From the NCBI RefSeq assembly GCF_033446605.1, contig NZ_JAWQUO010000007.1:1-64000 (forward strand): 64,000 bases of DNA. The letters run 5' to 3'. Position numbers and translations under genes: made by a program. The notes below the pieces were generated by a model. That model was not told where the DNA came from. It was given only the letters and a program-made list of their open reading frames with translations, and ran no database searches. The DNA is from Iodobacter sp025352645 (GTDB taxonomy: Bacteria > Pseudomonadota > Gammaproteobacteria > Burkholderiales > Chitinibacteraceae). Positions 1 to 8,613 of the stretch are shown here, one piece after another; the stretch's first letter is position 1; each line of letters opens with the position of its first letter.

Positions 1-61
1 ACACCTTAGCGCCGATGATAGTGCAGATTACCTGTGTGAAAGTAGGTCATCGCCAGACACC
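1..61 (+). rRNA. rrf: 5S ribosomal RNA, 3' part (cut by window edge)
   Basis: The first 60 or so bases match the 3' half of bacterial 5S rRNA as I know it: the CCTTAGCGCCGATGATAGTG stretch, then the GTGAAAGTAGGTCATCGCCAG stretch that pairs back to the 5' end. The 5' half lies left of the window. A rho-independent terminator follows within 20 bases, as expected at the end of an rRNA operon. The exact 3' end is uncertain by a few bases. Confidence 0.9.
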
Positions 62-76
62 TTATGTAGTAAACAG

Positions 77-107
77 AACCCCCGTACTCGAAAGAGGCGG
101 GGGTTTT
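77..107 (+). terminator. rRNA operon terminator
   Basis: AACCCCCG pairs with CGGGGGTT around an inner CTC-GAAA-GAG hairpin, followed by TTTT. It stands about 16 bases after the 5S 3' end and is a textbook rho-independent terminator. Confidence 0.9.
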
Positions 108-343
108 GCTTTGCGCGCAAGAAAGGAGTAACAGCTAAGTCTTGTATGCAAAAAGGCTAACCTGACCTACACTTAACTTACAAGTTTTTTTTCTGTGTTT
201 TAATAAGAAAATGATGGAATAGTTATGTGTTGCTAAAGAAAAGTGCTGTATGGCATGTTGAGTTTGCCATCCGACGGGAGGTGCTATGGTGGAGTGTAGA
301 TAAGACTAGAGTAAACTAATGCTTACTAAATAGGAGTTAAATC

Positions 344-646
344 ATGCCCACCCAGCTGCTTGCGCTTGGTGTGATCGGCGTGCGTTTGTACGAGCGTATT
401 TTGATATCTCCTGTACAGTATTCGGATGAGCTTGCTGATCATATTATTGATGAAATTAACTACTATCTACCAATGGCTCCATTGAGAGAGAAAAACGTGC
501 TATTTCATTTAGCATGTGAAATTCATGCTGCATTAGAAGAGTGTGATAAAGACATTAACTCTATTGCGGGGCGTCATCAAGTTGTGGTGATTGTTTCTCG
601 GCTTATTGTGCAATCAAAGAAGTATTCCCACTTATACCACGATTAA
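344..646 (+). CDS. hypothetical protein, 100 aa
   Basis: I do not recognise this protein. It starts at ATG with a good ribosome site (TAGGAG, 331-336, 7 bases upstream). The product is a small soluble, probably helical protein with no signal peptide and no metal-binding motif. It has an acidic middle (a DEINYY stretch and an EECDKD stretch) and a more basic tail. It stands alone between the rRNA operon and the AI-2E gene. The AT-rich leader (180-340) could hold its promoter. Codon use looks like the neighbours, so it is probably a real lineage-specific gene; no function is proposed. Confidence 0.7.
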   Translation: MPTQLLALGVIGVRLYERILISPVQYSDELADHIIDEINYYLPMAPLREKNVLFHLACEIHAALEECDKDINSIAGRHQVVVIVSRLIVQSKKYSHLYHD

Positions 647-695
647 ATTTATTATTTTAACTCGCTATTCACACGTGACTCGCTCGCAATAAGTT

Positions 696-1796
696 ATGCT
701 AGCAATGCCTATTCTGGATGCTTATTTGCGAGTGATGATGCGTATTCAAAGTTCTGATTTAATTGAGCCGTTAGCCGCTTTGTTGGCTATGGGAGCGCTT
801 ATATGGCTTGGCTTGATGATCATGTCCCCCTTCTTGGCTTCGGTAATTTGGGCTGCGATTTTGGTTTACTCTACTTGGAAGCCTTATCAGTGGCTAGTTA
901 GACTATGCCGAGGCCGTCGCTTTATTGCCGCTTTGTTGCTTATTGGCGCTTTGCTGACTTTCCTAGTTTTGCCTTTGCTATTTGCTGGGATTGAATTTGC
1001 GAGCCAAGCGGGTTCTTTAATTAAAACAGTAAGGCTGCAATTTGAAGCAGGTTGGCCTGTTTTACCTGCATGGGTCAGTACTTTTCCTTATCTTGGTGAA
1101 TGGCTGAATGGCTTCTGGCTTAAATTAGGCCAAGGAGATCCTCAGTTATTAGAGCGTATTCGAGGCTTGAGTGGCCCTGTAGCTACAGGTTTATTACGAT
1201 TTGGGGGGATTGTTGGCGGTGGTTTTTTATTATTAGCTTTAAGTTTGATTGTTTCTTTTTTCTTTTATATGCATGGTGAAAGCGCATCGGCATGGTTAAA
1301 AGGAGCAATGCGGCGTATTGCAGGTGACAAAGCTGAATCGTTGTTAAATGTGGCAAGTGGTACTGTAAGAGGAGTTGTTTATGGTTTTTTAGGTACTGCT
1401 TTAGTGCAGGGCATATTGGCTTGGTTTGGTTTTTTAATTGCTGGCGTACCTAATTCATTAACACTTGGTTTTGCTAGTTGTTTTCTTTCTTTATTACCAG
1501 GTGGGCCAGGCTTAATTGGTTTGCCTGCTGCGGCGTGGTTGTATCAGCAGGGGCATACTGGCTGGGCGGTGTTTTTGGCCATATGGATGGTAGTGGTGGT
1601 GGGCACTGCAGATAATGTGGTTAAGCCGCTCTTTATTGGTAAAGAAAGCGATTTACCCTTTATTTTGATTTTATTTGGTGTATTGGGTGGGGCTTTGGCA
1701 TTTGGTTTATTAGGGGTGTTTTTAGGTCCAACCCTATTGGCGGTTTGTTATACCTTGCTAGGGAGCTGGGTAAAAGGCGGAACCGCTCGTGTTTGA
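696..1796 (+). CDS. AI-2E family transporter (PerM/TqsA-like)
   Basis: A 366-aa inner-membrane protein with about eight hydrophobic segments. The order is typical of the AI-2E exporter/UPF0118 family: two N-terminal helix pairs, a polar central region (about residues 115-170), then a C-terminal helix block with the family's Gly/Pro-rich PGGPGLIGLPAA loop and a late NVVKP motif. Members export autoinducer-2 or other small solutes, or act as Na+/H+ antiporters; the substrate cannot be told from sequence. The start is uncertain because an in-frame ATG lies 42 bases downstream. The gene ends in its own terminator, so it is probably monocistronic. Confidence 0.88.
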   Translation: MLAMPILDAYLRVMMRIQSSDLIEPLAALLAMGALIWLGLMIMSPFLASVIWAAILVYSTWKPYQWLVRLCRGRRFIAALLLIGALLTFLVLPLLFAGIEFASQAGSLIKTVRLQFEAGWPVLPAWVSTFPYLGEWLNGFWLKLGQGDPQLLERIRGLSGPVATGLLRFGGIVGGGFLLLALSLIVSFFFYMHGESASAWLKGAMRRIAGDKAESLLNVASGTVRGVVYGFLGTALVQGILAWFGFLIAGVPNSLTLGFASCFLSLLPGGPGLIGLPAAAWLYQQGHTGWAVFLAIWMVVVVGTADNVVKPLFIGKESDLPFILILFGVLGGALAFGLLGVFLGPTLLAVCYTLLGSWVKGGTARV

Positions 1797-1821
1797 GGTG
1801 TGAGTTATTATTGAATCAGGC

Positions 1822-1852
1822 AAGGCACCGCGGGCATGGCGGTGCCTTTTTT
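1822..1852. terminator. terminator between convergent genes
   Basis: AAGGCACCGC and GCGGTGCCTT form a 10-bp stem with a short loop, followed by TTTTTT on the plus strand. It ends the AI-2E transcript and could also serve the convergent STAS gene. Confidence 0.88.
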
Positions 1853-1859
1853 CTGGTGA

Positions 1860-2159
1860 TTATTTTATTTCGAAAATTTTGCCAAAGTTGGCAATTTCTA
1901 GCACGGCTTTGACGGTGCCACGGCAGTTTACCAAGGTGACTTTCCGACCATTAGCACGTTCATTTAATAGCAATAACATGCCTAATGCTGCTGAGTCCAT
2001 GTAATCCACCGCGCTAAAATCCATCTCTAGCTCTGTCAGACCAGGGGTTTCTAGTGCTGCGGTAGTGGCTTGTTTGAACTCACGATGGGATTCAAACGTA
2101 AAATTGCCGTTTAACATGATACGACCTTTATGATCATCAATCTTAGTGCTGGTTTGCAT
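1860..2159 (-). CDS. STAS-domain protein (anti-anti-sigma factor type)
   Basis: A 99-aa single STAS domain of the SpoIIAA/RsbV class. The beta-alpha pattern and the D55-S56-A57 motif (YMDSAALG) are intact; S56 is where family members are phosphorylated by a partner kinase. The start is the ATG at 2159, which has GAAGGA about 8 bases upstream; a TTG extension to 2183 has no such site. Members work by partner switching with an anti-sigma kinase or in chemosensory and surface-sensing pathways. No partner kinase is next to it. The receiver-TPR gene 290 bases upstream on the same strand is a candidate partner (inference from position only). Confidence 0.88.
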   Translation of the reverse strand: MQTSTKIDDHKGRIMLNGNFTFESHREFKQATTAALETPGLTELEMDFSAVDYMDSAALGMLLLLNERANGRKVTLVNCRGTVKAVLEIANFGKIFEIK

Positions 2160-2200
2160 GATTATATCCTTCGTTAATCTCAATTCAGTTTAGCAAGCCT

Positions 2201-2370
2201 AAGCAGCCCGCCGGACTTAGGATTGACCTACTGCGAAAACGCTTGATTCGGGCATATTTCACGCATTTTTTCGTTGAGAAGTTAGCTGTTCACTTCGGAA
2301 ATGCATGAAATGTGCCTCAAACTGGCCATTTCCTCGTTACGGCCGCCTAAACCCGACAAAAGCTGCTAGG
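2201..2370. repeat. MITE-like repeat family A, copy 1
   Basis: About 170 bp with imperfect inverted ends: AAGCAGCCCGCCGGACTTAG on the left, and on the right a segment whose complement reads CTAGCAGCTTTTGTCGGGTT. Internal segments (TACTGCGAAA, TTTTTTCGTT, CTCAAACTGG, TTCCTCGTTACGG) recur in the same order at 32513-32866. It has no coding capacity. It fills most of the gap between the STAS gene and the receiver-TPR gene. Confidence 0.75.
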
Positions 2371-2448
2371 ATTTTTACATCCTCTTCATTGTAGAGATGC
2401 ATTTTGATTTTTGCTGGGAGTTCATTATTACTTAACTAAGACTTTAGG

Positions 2449-4137
2449 TCAGTTAGTTATGCCATAGCGCATTTTAGTTTTACGATAAAACTCTTGCAGC
2501 TGTAAGCCTCTACCATTGACTGGATCTAGTTCGTGGATGCGTTGTAGGAAATCATTGCTTAATTGCATCCATTCTTGATGCCAGCCATGCTGGTTGGTAT
2601 GGGCCAGTAGCGCATTGACAGTATTGAGCAAGACTTGCAAATTACCTGGCATTTCGGCGGCTGCACGGATAAATCGCTCGGCAGCGCCTGCTAAATCACC
2701 GCTACGTGCCAGTTGCACGGCCTCATTATTGAGGGTGACAATACTGGCGGTATTTTCTTTGATCAGTAGCTCGGCTTGCTCAGGTTTACCGTGCTGCTGA
2801 TAAAGTGTTGTGATCTTTGCCGCCAATGATAGGTCATCATGGCGATTTTTTAGAAGATTGCGCACCACAATTTCTGCTAATTCTTCCCTTTGTTGATTAA
2901 AACAGGCTTTTGCTAAAGCTAAGCCCACGGTTGGGCTTGGTGGGAGCTTGAGTTGTACAAGTTGCGATAGTGCGATATTAAGCTGGTTTTGAGCGCTTTC
3001 TACTTCGCCTACTTGCATGGAGATATCGGCATCAAGCGCATCGGCTAAAATGATGACTTGTGGGTCTTTAAAATCCTTCCGCACCTCTGCTACGGTACGG
3101 CGAGCTGCCGCCATATCGCCTCTACTAATTTGCACATCGGCTAATTGCCCGTAATCGCTTGGGTTACGTAAGAATGAATGCCGAGCAATTTTTACTGTTT
3201 CTAACAGTGCCGTTTCTGCCGTGGCTAAATCGCCACTACGCAGGGCGACATCACCGAGCTGACGCTGCCTTGTTGCAACAAAGGGGGATTTAACAATGGC
3301 GCGTTGCAAGGTCTCTTTTGCGGCTTGGTCATTGCCTAGTGCTTGTTGGGTGCGCGCAAGCCAATCGTAGGCTTCTAGAGCATGCTCATGCTCGCTAATG
3401 ATGGCTTTAAATACCGAGGTTGCTTCTGAATAGCCTTTTAGCTGATATAAGGCCTTGCCTAAGGCCATTTTTGCCCAAGGTAAATCTTGCTCAACAAGTA
3501 GCTGTCGGCATTGGTCTCGAACACTGACCCAGTCGCCAATTCGCAGGAGTAGATGAATTTTTAGGCGCAAAAAATCGATTGCGTATTCGCCACTGGTTTT
3601 GGCTGCTTTGATGCAAAGTTGGATCGCACTTAAGAAATCGTGGGCCATAATGGCTTCATCCACTAATTTGAAACGTACTTTTTTCTGCAGGGCCGTGAGT
3701 ATCCGGCTATAGAGCATTTCACTGGTAAAGGGCTTGAGTAAAATACTATCCGGTGATTGCTCAGCTGCTCCGAGTACTTTTTGGGCGCTTCTCTCGGCGG
3801 TCATTATGATAAAAATAGACGAGGCCTTGAGCAAATCATTGCGGCGTGCCTCATCAAATAGAAATAAACCGTCTTGCCCCGTGCCTAAATCATATTCACA
3901 CAGTACCAAGTCATATTTAATCCGGCGGATGCTGGTTAAGCCTTCGCTGCTGCTACTGGCATGATCAACATGGCTGGTGCCATATTGGCCTAGTGTCATG
4001 CCGACGGTAGTACGAACTTCAGCCACTGGATCGATCACTAAGACCCGTAAACTGGCGATGTCAGGAATGCCGTTGGCGGCTTTACGCTTGGCCGTAGCTG
4101 AGGATATTACCGAGAAGGCGCTAATTTTTTCAGCCAT
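2449..4137 (-). CDS. receiver-domain protein with TPR repeats; phosphoacceptor Asp replaced by Glu
   Basis: The 562-aa protein has an N-terminal receiver domain (about 28-155) and a long tetratricopeptide region (about 160-530). In the receiver, D36, T113 and K135 are in place. The phosphoacceptor position in DLVLCEYDLG is E81 instead of Asp, with D83 two residues later. Related receiver-TPR proteins keep Asp there (CDYNLG-type motif). Glu at this site often mimics the phosphorylated state, so the protein may be locked on or respond to binding rather than phosphorylation (inference). The TPR region is a protein-binding scaffold. The gene lies upstream of the STAS gene on the same strand, separated by repeat A. 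Confidence 0.88.
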   Translation of the reverse strand: MAEKISAFSVISSATAKRKAANGIPDIASLRVLVIDPVAEVRTTVGMTLGQYGTSHVDHASSSSEGLTSIRRIKYDLVLCEYDLGTGQDGLFLFDEARRNDLLKASSIFIIMTAERSAQKVLGAAEQSPDSILLKPFTSEMLYSRILTALQKKVRFKLVDEAIMAHDFLSAIQLCIKAAKTSGEYAIDFLRLKIHLLLRIGDWVSVRDQCRQLLVEQDLPWAKMALGKALYQLKGYSEATSVFKAIISEHEHALEAYDWLARTQQALGNDQAAKETLQRAIVKSPFVATRQRQLGDVALRSGDLATAETALLETVKIARHSFLRNPSDYGQLADVQISRGDMAAARRTVAEVRKDFKDPQVIILADALDADISMQVGEVESAQNQLNIALSQLVQLKLPPSPTVGLALAKACFNQQREELAEIVVRNLLKNRHDDLSLAAKITTLYQQHGKPEQAELLIKENTASIVTLNNEAVQLARSGDLAGAAERFIRAAAEMPGNLQVLLNTVNALLAHTNQHGWHQEWMQLSNDFLQRIHELDPVNGRGLQLQEFYRKTKMRYGITN

Positions 4138-4172
4138 AGGATTTGAGGCTTTTAGGTATTAGATGAGGTCTC

Positions 4173-4204
4173 TACCGTGGTCTGCTAAAAAGTAAACCAC
4201 GGTA
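4173..4204 (-). terminator. hairpin downstream of uvrD
   Basis: TACCGTGG and CCACGGTA form an 8-bp perfect stem with a 16-base loop, about 100 bases past the uvrD stop. There is no clear U-run on the minus strand, so a terminator role is only probable. Confidence 0.45.
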
Positions 4205-4309
4205 ATGAGTAAGGGCCATAGAGTAAATTAAAGAGGCTAGCTTGCCTATATGCTTCTTATAGCTAAGTTGCCATCCTGTATCAATTCAAGAATAAACAAC
4301 CACTTGGGC

Positions 4310-6436
4310 TTATAGCGCTTTTAATTTTGCATAAGCTACAGCCAGCCATTTAGATCCTACCTCTACAAAGTTGACTTGGACATTACCACTGGCACCCCCC
4401 TCATAGTCCGTTACCACGCCCTTACCAAATTTAGGGTGTTCTACATTCATGCCGATGGCTAAGCCGTGCTCGGGTGTAGGCGATTTAATTTTGCTGGCAA
4501 GGGTGGCTGGGCCTGAATAGCCTTGTGGAGCATAGCCACGGTTCAAAAACTTTAAAAGTTGTTGGGGGATTTCTTGCATAAAGCGGCTGGCAACGGCATA
4601 GCGCGTTTGCCCGTGCAGCATACGGCTTTGGGCAAGCGTAATGTAAAGACGGCGACGCGCACGGGTAATGGCGACATACATTAAGCGGCGCTCTTCTTCC
4701 ACCGCGCTGGCATCGTTCATGCTGTTATCGTGAGGGAATAAGCCTTCTTCTAGGCCACATAAAAATACCGCATGAAACTCTAGGCCCTTTGAGGCGTGCA
4801 CGGTCATCAATTGCAGCGCGTCTTCATGCGCACTCGCTTGATGATCACCGGCTTCTAGGCTGGCATGGGATAAAAATGCGATCAGATTGTTTTCGTCTTC
4901 TTGCACAAAATGAGTGGCGGCATTAATCAGCTCGCCTAAGTTGGCAAGGCGTTCCTCGCCTTCTTTATCGGCTTGGTAGTGCGCGCGCAGGCCAGATAGA
5001 TCAAGCATCATATCGACCAGCTCAGGCATCGCTAGGCCTGTAGCTTGCTGACGCATGCCCTCAATCATCTCTGCAAATTTCTTAACCGCAGCTGCACCTC
5101 GGCCTGCTGCTCCAGAGCAGGCGGCTTGCCAGAGGCTTGTACCGGCATGGCGTGCGCTTTCTTGGATGCTTTCGATGGTACGGGCACCAATGCCACGGGT
5201 AGGGAAGTTCATGACGCGTAACAGGGCATTATCGTCGCCAGGATTAGCAATCAGGCGCAGATAGGCCAAAGCGTGTTTGATTTCTTGGCGTTCAAAAAAG
5301 CGTAAACCACCATACACTTTATAAGGCACACCCGCGCTAAATAGCGCGTGCTCAATCACCCGTGATTGGGCATTGGCGCGATAAAGGATGGCAATATCGT
5401 TGGCTCGATTGCCATCTCTTATTAAAGATTGGGCTTCTTCAACAATAAATGCCGCTTCTTCAAAATCTGTAGCTGCTTCAAACACGCGAATAGGCTCGCC
5501 AGCTGGTTCGCTTGTCCATAATTCTTTACCTAAGCGATTACGGTTATTTGCAATCACCGCATTGGCAGCATCTAAAATATTGCCTTGTGAGCGATAATTT
5601 TGCTCAAGACGAATCACATGCTTTACGGCAAATTCAGTTTGAAAATCATGCATATTGCCTACATTCGCACCACGGAATGCGTAAATAGATTGGTCATCAT
5701 CTCCAACAGCAAAGAGGGCATTATCTTTGCCCGCCAAAAGCTTTAACCAAGCGTATTGGAGTTTATTAGTATCTTGAAATTCATCGACTAAAATGTGGCG
5801 AAAACGGCTTTGATAATGCGTTCGTAAAGATTCATTTCTAGAAAGTAATTCGTAACAGCGTAGTAATAATTCAGAAAAATCTGCAACGCCTTCCCGTTGG
5901 CATTGTTTTTCATATTCTTCATAAATTAATCGCAGCATGCGCGAATAATCATCCCAAGCATCTACATCGCCTGCACGGCGGCCATTTTCTTTATGGCCAT
6001 TAATATATTGTTGTAAAACTTTTGCCGGGTATTTTTCATCATCTATATTTAATGCTTTCAATATCCGCTTAATTAGTGAAAGTTGCTCGGCAGAATCTAA
6101 AATTGCAAAAGCTTCGGGTAAGCCAGCATCTCGCCAATGTAAACGCAGCATACGATTACATAATCCGTGGAATGTACCCATCCATAATCCACGTGGATTA
6201 AGCGGCATCATTGAGGTAATTCTTAGCAGCATTTCTTTTGCGGCTTTATTGGTAAAAGTAACTGACAATAAACCGGCGGGGCTGCATTGTCCTGTGGATA
6301 ACAGCCAAGCAATGCGCGTTGTTAACACACTGGTTTTGCCGCTACCCGCACCGGCCAAAATCAGGGCGTGTTCCGGAGGAAGCTCAACGGCGGCGGCTTG
6401 TTCTGGATTGAGATTTGCGGTGAGGGGATGCGACAT
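4310..6436 (-). CDS. uvrD: UvrD/PcrA-type DNA helicase II
   Basis: A 708-aa superfamily 1A helicase. In order: Q-motif (LNPEQAAAV, 9-17), Walker A (GSGKTS, 31-36), Walker B DEFQD (218-222), motif III GDDDQSIYAFRGA (245-257), then the later motifs LTVHASKGLEF and VAITRARRRLYITLAQSR. The C-terminal beta domain seen in UvrD/PcrA (VEHPKFGKGVV) follows. UvrD unwinds DNA 3'-5', removes UvrABC-excised patches and nicked mismatch strands, and strips RecA filaments. The length is close to the family norm of about 720. The gene appears to be transcribed alone. Confidence 0.95.
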   Translation of the reverse strand: MSHPLTANLNPEQAAAVELPPEHALILAGAGSGKTSVLTTRIAWLLSTGQCSPAGLLSVTFTNKAAKEMLLRITSMMPLNPRGLWMGTFHGLCNRMLRLHWRDAGLPEAFAILDSAEQLSLIKRILKALNIDDEKYPAKVLQQYINGHKENGRRAGDVDAWDDYSRMLRLIYEEYEKQCQREGVADFSELLLRCYELLSRNESLRTHYQSRFRHILVDEFQDTNKLQYAWLKLLAGKDNALFAVGDDDQSIYAFRGANVGNMHDFQTEFAVKHVIRLEQNYRSQGNILDAANAVIANNRNRLGKELWTSEPAGEPIRVFEAATDFEEAAFIVEEAQSLIRDGNRANDIAILYRANAQSRVIEHALFSAGVPYKVYGGLRFFERQEIKHALAYLRLIANPGDDNALLRVMNFPTRGIGARTIESIQESARHAGTSLWQAACSGAAGRGAAAVKKFAEMIEGMRQQATGLAMPELVDMMLDLSGLRAHYQADKEGEERLANLGELINAATHFVQEDENNLIAFLSHASLEAGDHQASAHEDALQLMTVHASKGLEFHAVFLCGLEEGLFPHDNSMNDASAVEEERRLMYVAITRARRRLYITLAQSRMLHGQTRYAVASRFMQEIPQQLLKFLNRGYAPQGYSGPATLASKIKSPTPEHGLAIGMNVEHPKFGKGVVTDYEGGASGNVQVNFVEVGSKWLAVAYAKLKAL

Positions 6437-6505
6437 GGCAAGGATTCACAGATAAAGATGAGAGGATTGTACTGCTAGCAGTCTATTTAGCAGGGGCTAA
6501 ATAAC

Positions 6506-6533
6506 AAACAAGGCAGCCGAAGCTGCCTTGTTT
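6506..6533 (-). terminator. strong hairpin with UUCG loop after the H-NS-like gene
   Basis: A perfect 12-bp stem, AAACAAGGCAGC paired with GCTGCCTTGTTT. On the minus strand the loop reads TTCG closed by C-G, the extra-stable UUCG tetraloop. It lies 177 bases past the H-NS-like stop and 70 bases before the uvrD start, so it most likely insulates uvrD from the upstream transcript. Confidence 0.75.
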
Positions 6534-6709
6534 GGGGCGATATGCGCACAATGTTTTATAAAATAATGAGAGTATTCAAGGGCATACTATTTAACATAAG
6601 GTATTTTTACACAGGTACAGAAATTAATTTTTGTACCTGCATATAAAATAATTTTTAGTAAAAAAATATGCTACCGGTTTATTCTTTAATTTCATAAAAC
6701 AAGGCTTAA

Positions 6710-7039
6710 TTAGGCGATACGCAGTGCTTCTAATGAACCGCCTTGAGCCAAGAATTCAATTGCCCATTGTGGCTTACGGCCACGGCCAGTCCAAGTTTGT
6801 TCTGCATCAGCTGGGTTACGGAATTGTGCTTTAGCAGTAGAAGCGGCTTTTTTAGCTGCTTTTTTGTCGCTGCTTGTGCCCAATACATCAGACAATGAGA
6901 AGCCTTTAGAAGCAACCAAGTTTTGCAGTTCGGCAATCAGGTTTTGCTTTTCTGATTCTTTACGACGAACAATTTCAACTTCCAGGTTCTTGCGCAGTTC
7001 AACTAAGTCGCTATAGCTCAGTGGGGAAAGATCAATCAC
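6710..7039 (-). CDS. H-NS family nucleoid-associated protein
   Basis: A 109-aa H-NS-like protein. It has an N-terminal helical oligomerisation part (SDLVELRKNLEVEIVRRK), a Lys/Ala-rich linker, and the C-terminal DNA-binding motif TWTGRGRKPQW with the R-G-R AT-hook-like core. I place the start at GTG 7039, because AAGGAG sits 8 bases upstream; the longer ATG extension to 7108 has no ribosome site and is not part of the family fold. Such proteins silence AT-rich or foreign DNA. It follows the tolC-like gene by 80 bases on the same strand, with no clear terminator between them. Confidence 0.92.
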   Translation of the reverse strand: MIDLSPLSYSDLVELRKNLEVEIVRRKESEKQNLIAELQNLVASKGFSLSDVLGTSSDKKAAKKAASTAKAQFRNPADAEQTWTGRGRKPQWAIEFLAQGGSLEALRIA

Positions 7040-7119
7040 GGTAATTCTCCTTGGGTCTTTAAATTGGGGTGCTTCACCGAACGGATTATGGATATCTATT
7101 CGCCACAATTCAAGCTTTC

Positions 7120-8442
7120 TTAATTACCAAGCCAAATATTTATTGAATTTAGATCTTTTTCGGACAATTCCCCGCTTGTTGCGGCTAATTGTAAACGTGC
7201 ATACAAATAGGTGTAGCGGGCTACAGTTAGGTCATAACGGGTGGAGAAATAGGTTTGTTCGGCATTAAGTACATCAATAGTAGTACGCACGCCAACTTCA
7301 CGCCCTAATTTAGTTGATGCTAATGATGATTCACTCGATTTAAGCGCTTGTTGTAATGCGAGGATTTGCGCAGCACCGGAACTCACGCCTAAAAAAGCTT
7401 GTTTGGTAAATTGAGTTGTATCTCTACGACTTGCTTCTACTGTTTGGCGTTGTTGTTCTTTTTTTGCGATTGCTTCGCGTAATTTAGAAGAACGATCTCC
7501 ACCGGTAAACAATGGAATGGATAATTGCAAGCCAATTTGTCCTGAGCCACTACGATCTAATCCACCTGATTTGGATATGCCAGCGGATTGCCATGCATCA
7601 CCATAACCCGCAACTAAATCTAGAGTTGGGGAACTTTCTAGGCGGTATTTGTCGATTTCACGGCTGGCAATATCTAAACCTAATTGCTGGCCTGCAATCA
7701 CTAAGCTGCCATTTTCGCTACGTTGTATCCATGCCGCCATATCATTAGGTTGTGGTGGGGTAGGTTGTTGGCGATTGCTAATCGGTTTTAGCTCCGTTGG
7801 ATTAAGCTGAGTGAGTTGCCCATATGCATTACGCTTAATGGCTAGATCATTTTTGGCGGCAATTTCGGCGGAAGTGATTGAATCAAATCGAGCTTGTGCT
7901 TCATCGGTATCGGTAATAGTAGATACGCCAACCTCAAAAGATTTTTTGGCCTGTGCCAGTTGCTGAGCCACGGCTTCTTTTTGGGCCGTGGTTTGTTTTA
8001 CTTTTTCTTCTGCACCTAAAACTTCAAAATAAGCTTTAGCCACGCGCAGAATTAAGTCTTGCTCGGCGACGCGAAAAATGACTTCGGCTTGTTCAGTTTG
8101 TTTTTTTAACTGATCGGCACCGGCAAATGCCTCTGCGCGATAAATAGGCTGGATAAGGCTTAGTTTATAGCCATAGTTCTCGCCATTAGTACTGATGCTG
8201 TCACGGTTTTCTGGGCTGTAGCTTGATTGCTCTCGATTGGCATTTCCAGATAGAGAAATATGCGGCAGTAATAAGGCTTTACCTTGCTCGACTTTTTCGC
8301 GCCCTGCATCTAGCCCTGCGCGTGCAGCGGCAAAATTAGCATCATATTTTTGTGCCGCGTTCCAAGATTCGATCAAATCAGTAGCAAAGAGCGGTTGGGA
8401 AAAAATAGCGATGCTCAGTGCAATTAAAGTTTTTTTCATCAT
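7120..8442 (-). CDS. TolC family outer-membrane channel
   Basis: A 440-aa TolC-like outer-membrane efflux protein. It has a signal peptide (MMKKTLIALSI...PLFA, cleaved near residue 20), then two structural repeats, each with long coiled-coil segments rich in Ala, Gln and Glu (for example EQAEVIFRVAEQDLILRVAKAYFEVLG). The match to the TolC/CyaE subfamily is clear. The ATG at 8442 starts the signal peptide; an upstream in-frame TTG at 8484 is less likely. It provides the outer-membrane duct for the RND pump encoded just upstream, and possibly for type I secretion. Confidence 0.92.
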   Translation of the reverse strand: MMKKTLIALSIAIFSQPLFATDLIESWNAAQKYDANFAAARAGLDAGREKVEQGKALLLPHISLSGNANREQSSYSPENRDSISTNGENYGYKLSLIQPIYRAEAFAGADQLKKQTEQAEVIFRVAEQDLILRVAKAYFEVLGAEEKVKQTTAQKEAVAQQLAQAKKSFEVGVSTITDTDEAQARFDSITSAEIAAKNDLAIKRNAYGQLTQLNPTELKPISNRQQPTPPQPNDMAAWIQRSENGSLVIAGQQLGLDIASREIDKYRLESSPTLDLVAGYGDAWQSAGISKSGGLDRSGSGQIGLQLSIPLFTGGDRSSKLREAIAKKEQQRQTVEASRRDTTQFTKQAFLGVSSGAAQILALQQALKSSESSLASTKLGREVGVRTTIDVLNAEQTYFSTRYDLTVARYTYLYARLQLAATSGELSEKDLNSINIWLGN

Positions 8443-8554
8443 GGGTGTCTCAGGTGTTTTGAGGGGATAAAATATATTGTTCAAATTTGTGTTTAAAAAG
8501 CCACTGAAGTGCAGTTATTAGGCTCAAAGCCTTCTGTTCAGAGTTAAGTCGTAC

Positions 8555-8586
8555 AAAGGAAGAGGGAGATAATCCCCCTTCCCTTT
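8555..8586 (-). terminator. imperfect hairpin between RND pump and tolC genes
   Basis: AAAGGAAGAGGG faces CCCCCTTCCCTTT around an AGATAAT loop, an imperfect stem in the 171-bp gap. It could partly terminate or process the pump mRNA, so the tolC-like gene may also have its own promoter. The evidence is weak. Confidence 0.4.
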
Positions 8587-8613
8587 ATTTTAAATTGTCG
8601 AAATTTGTATGCT

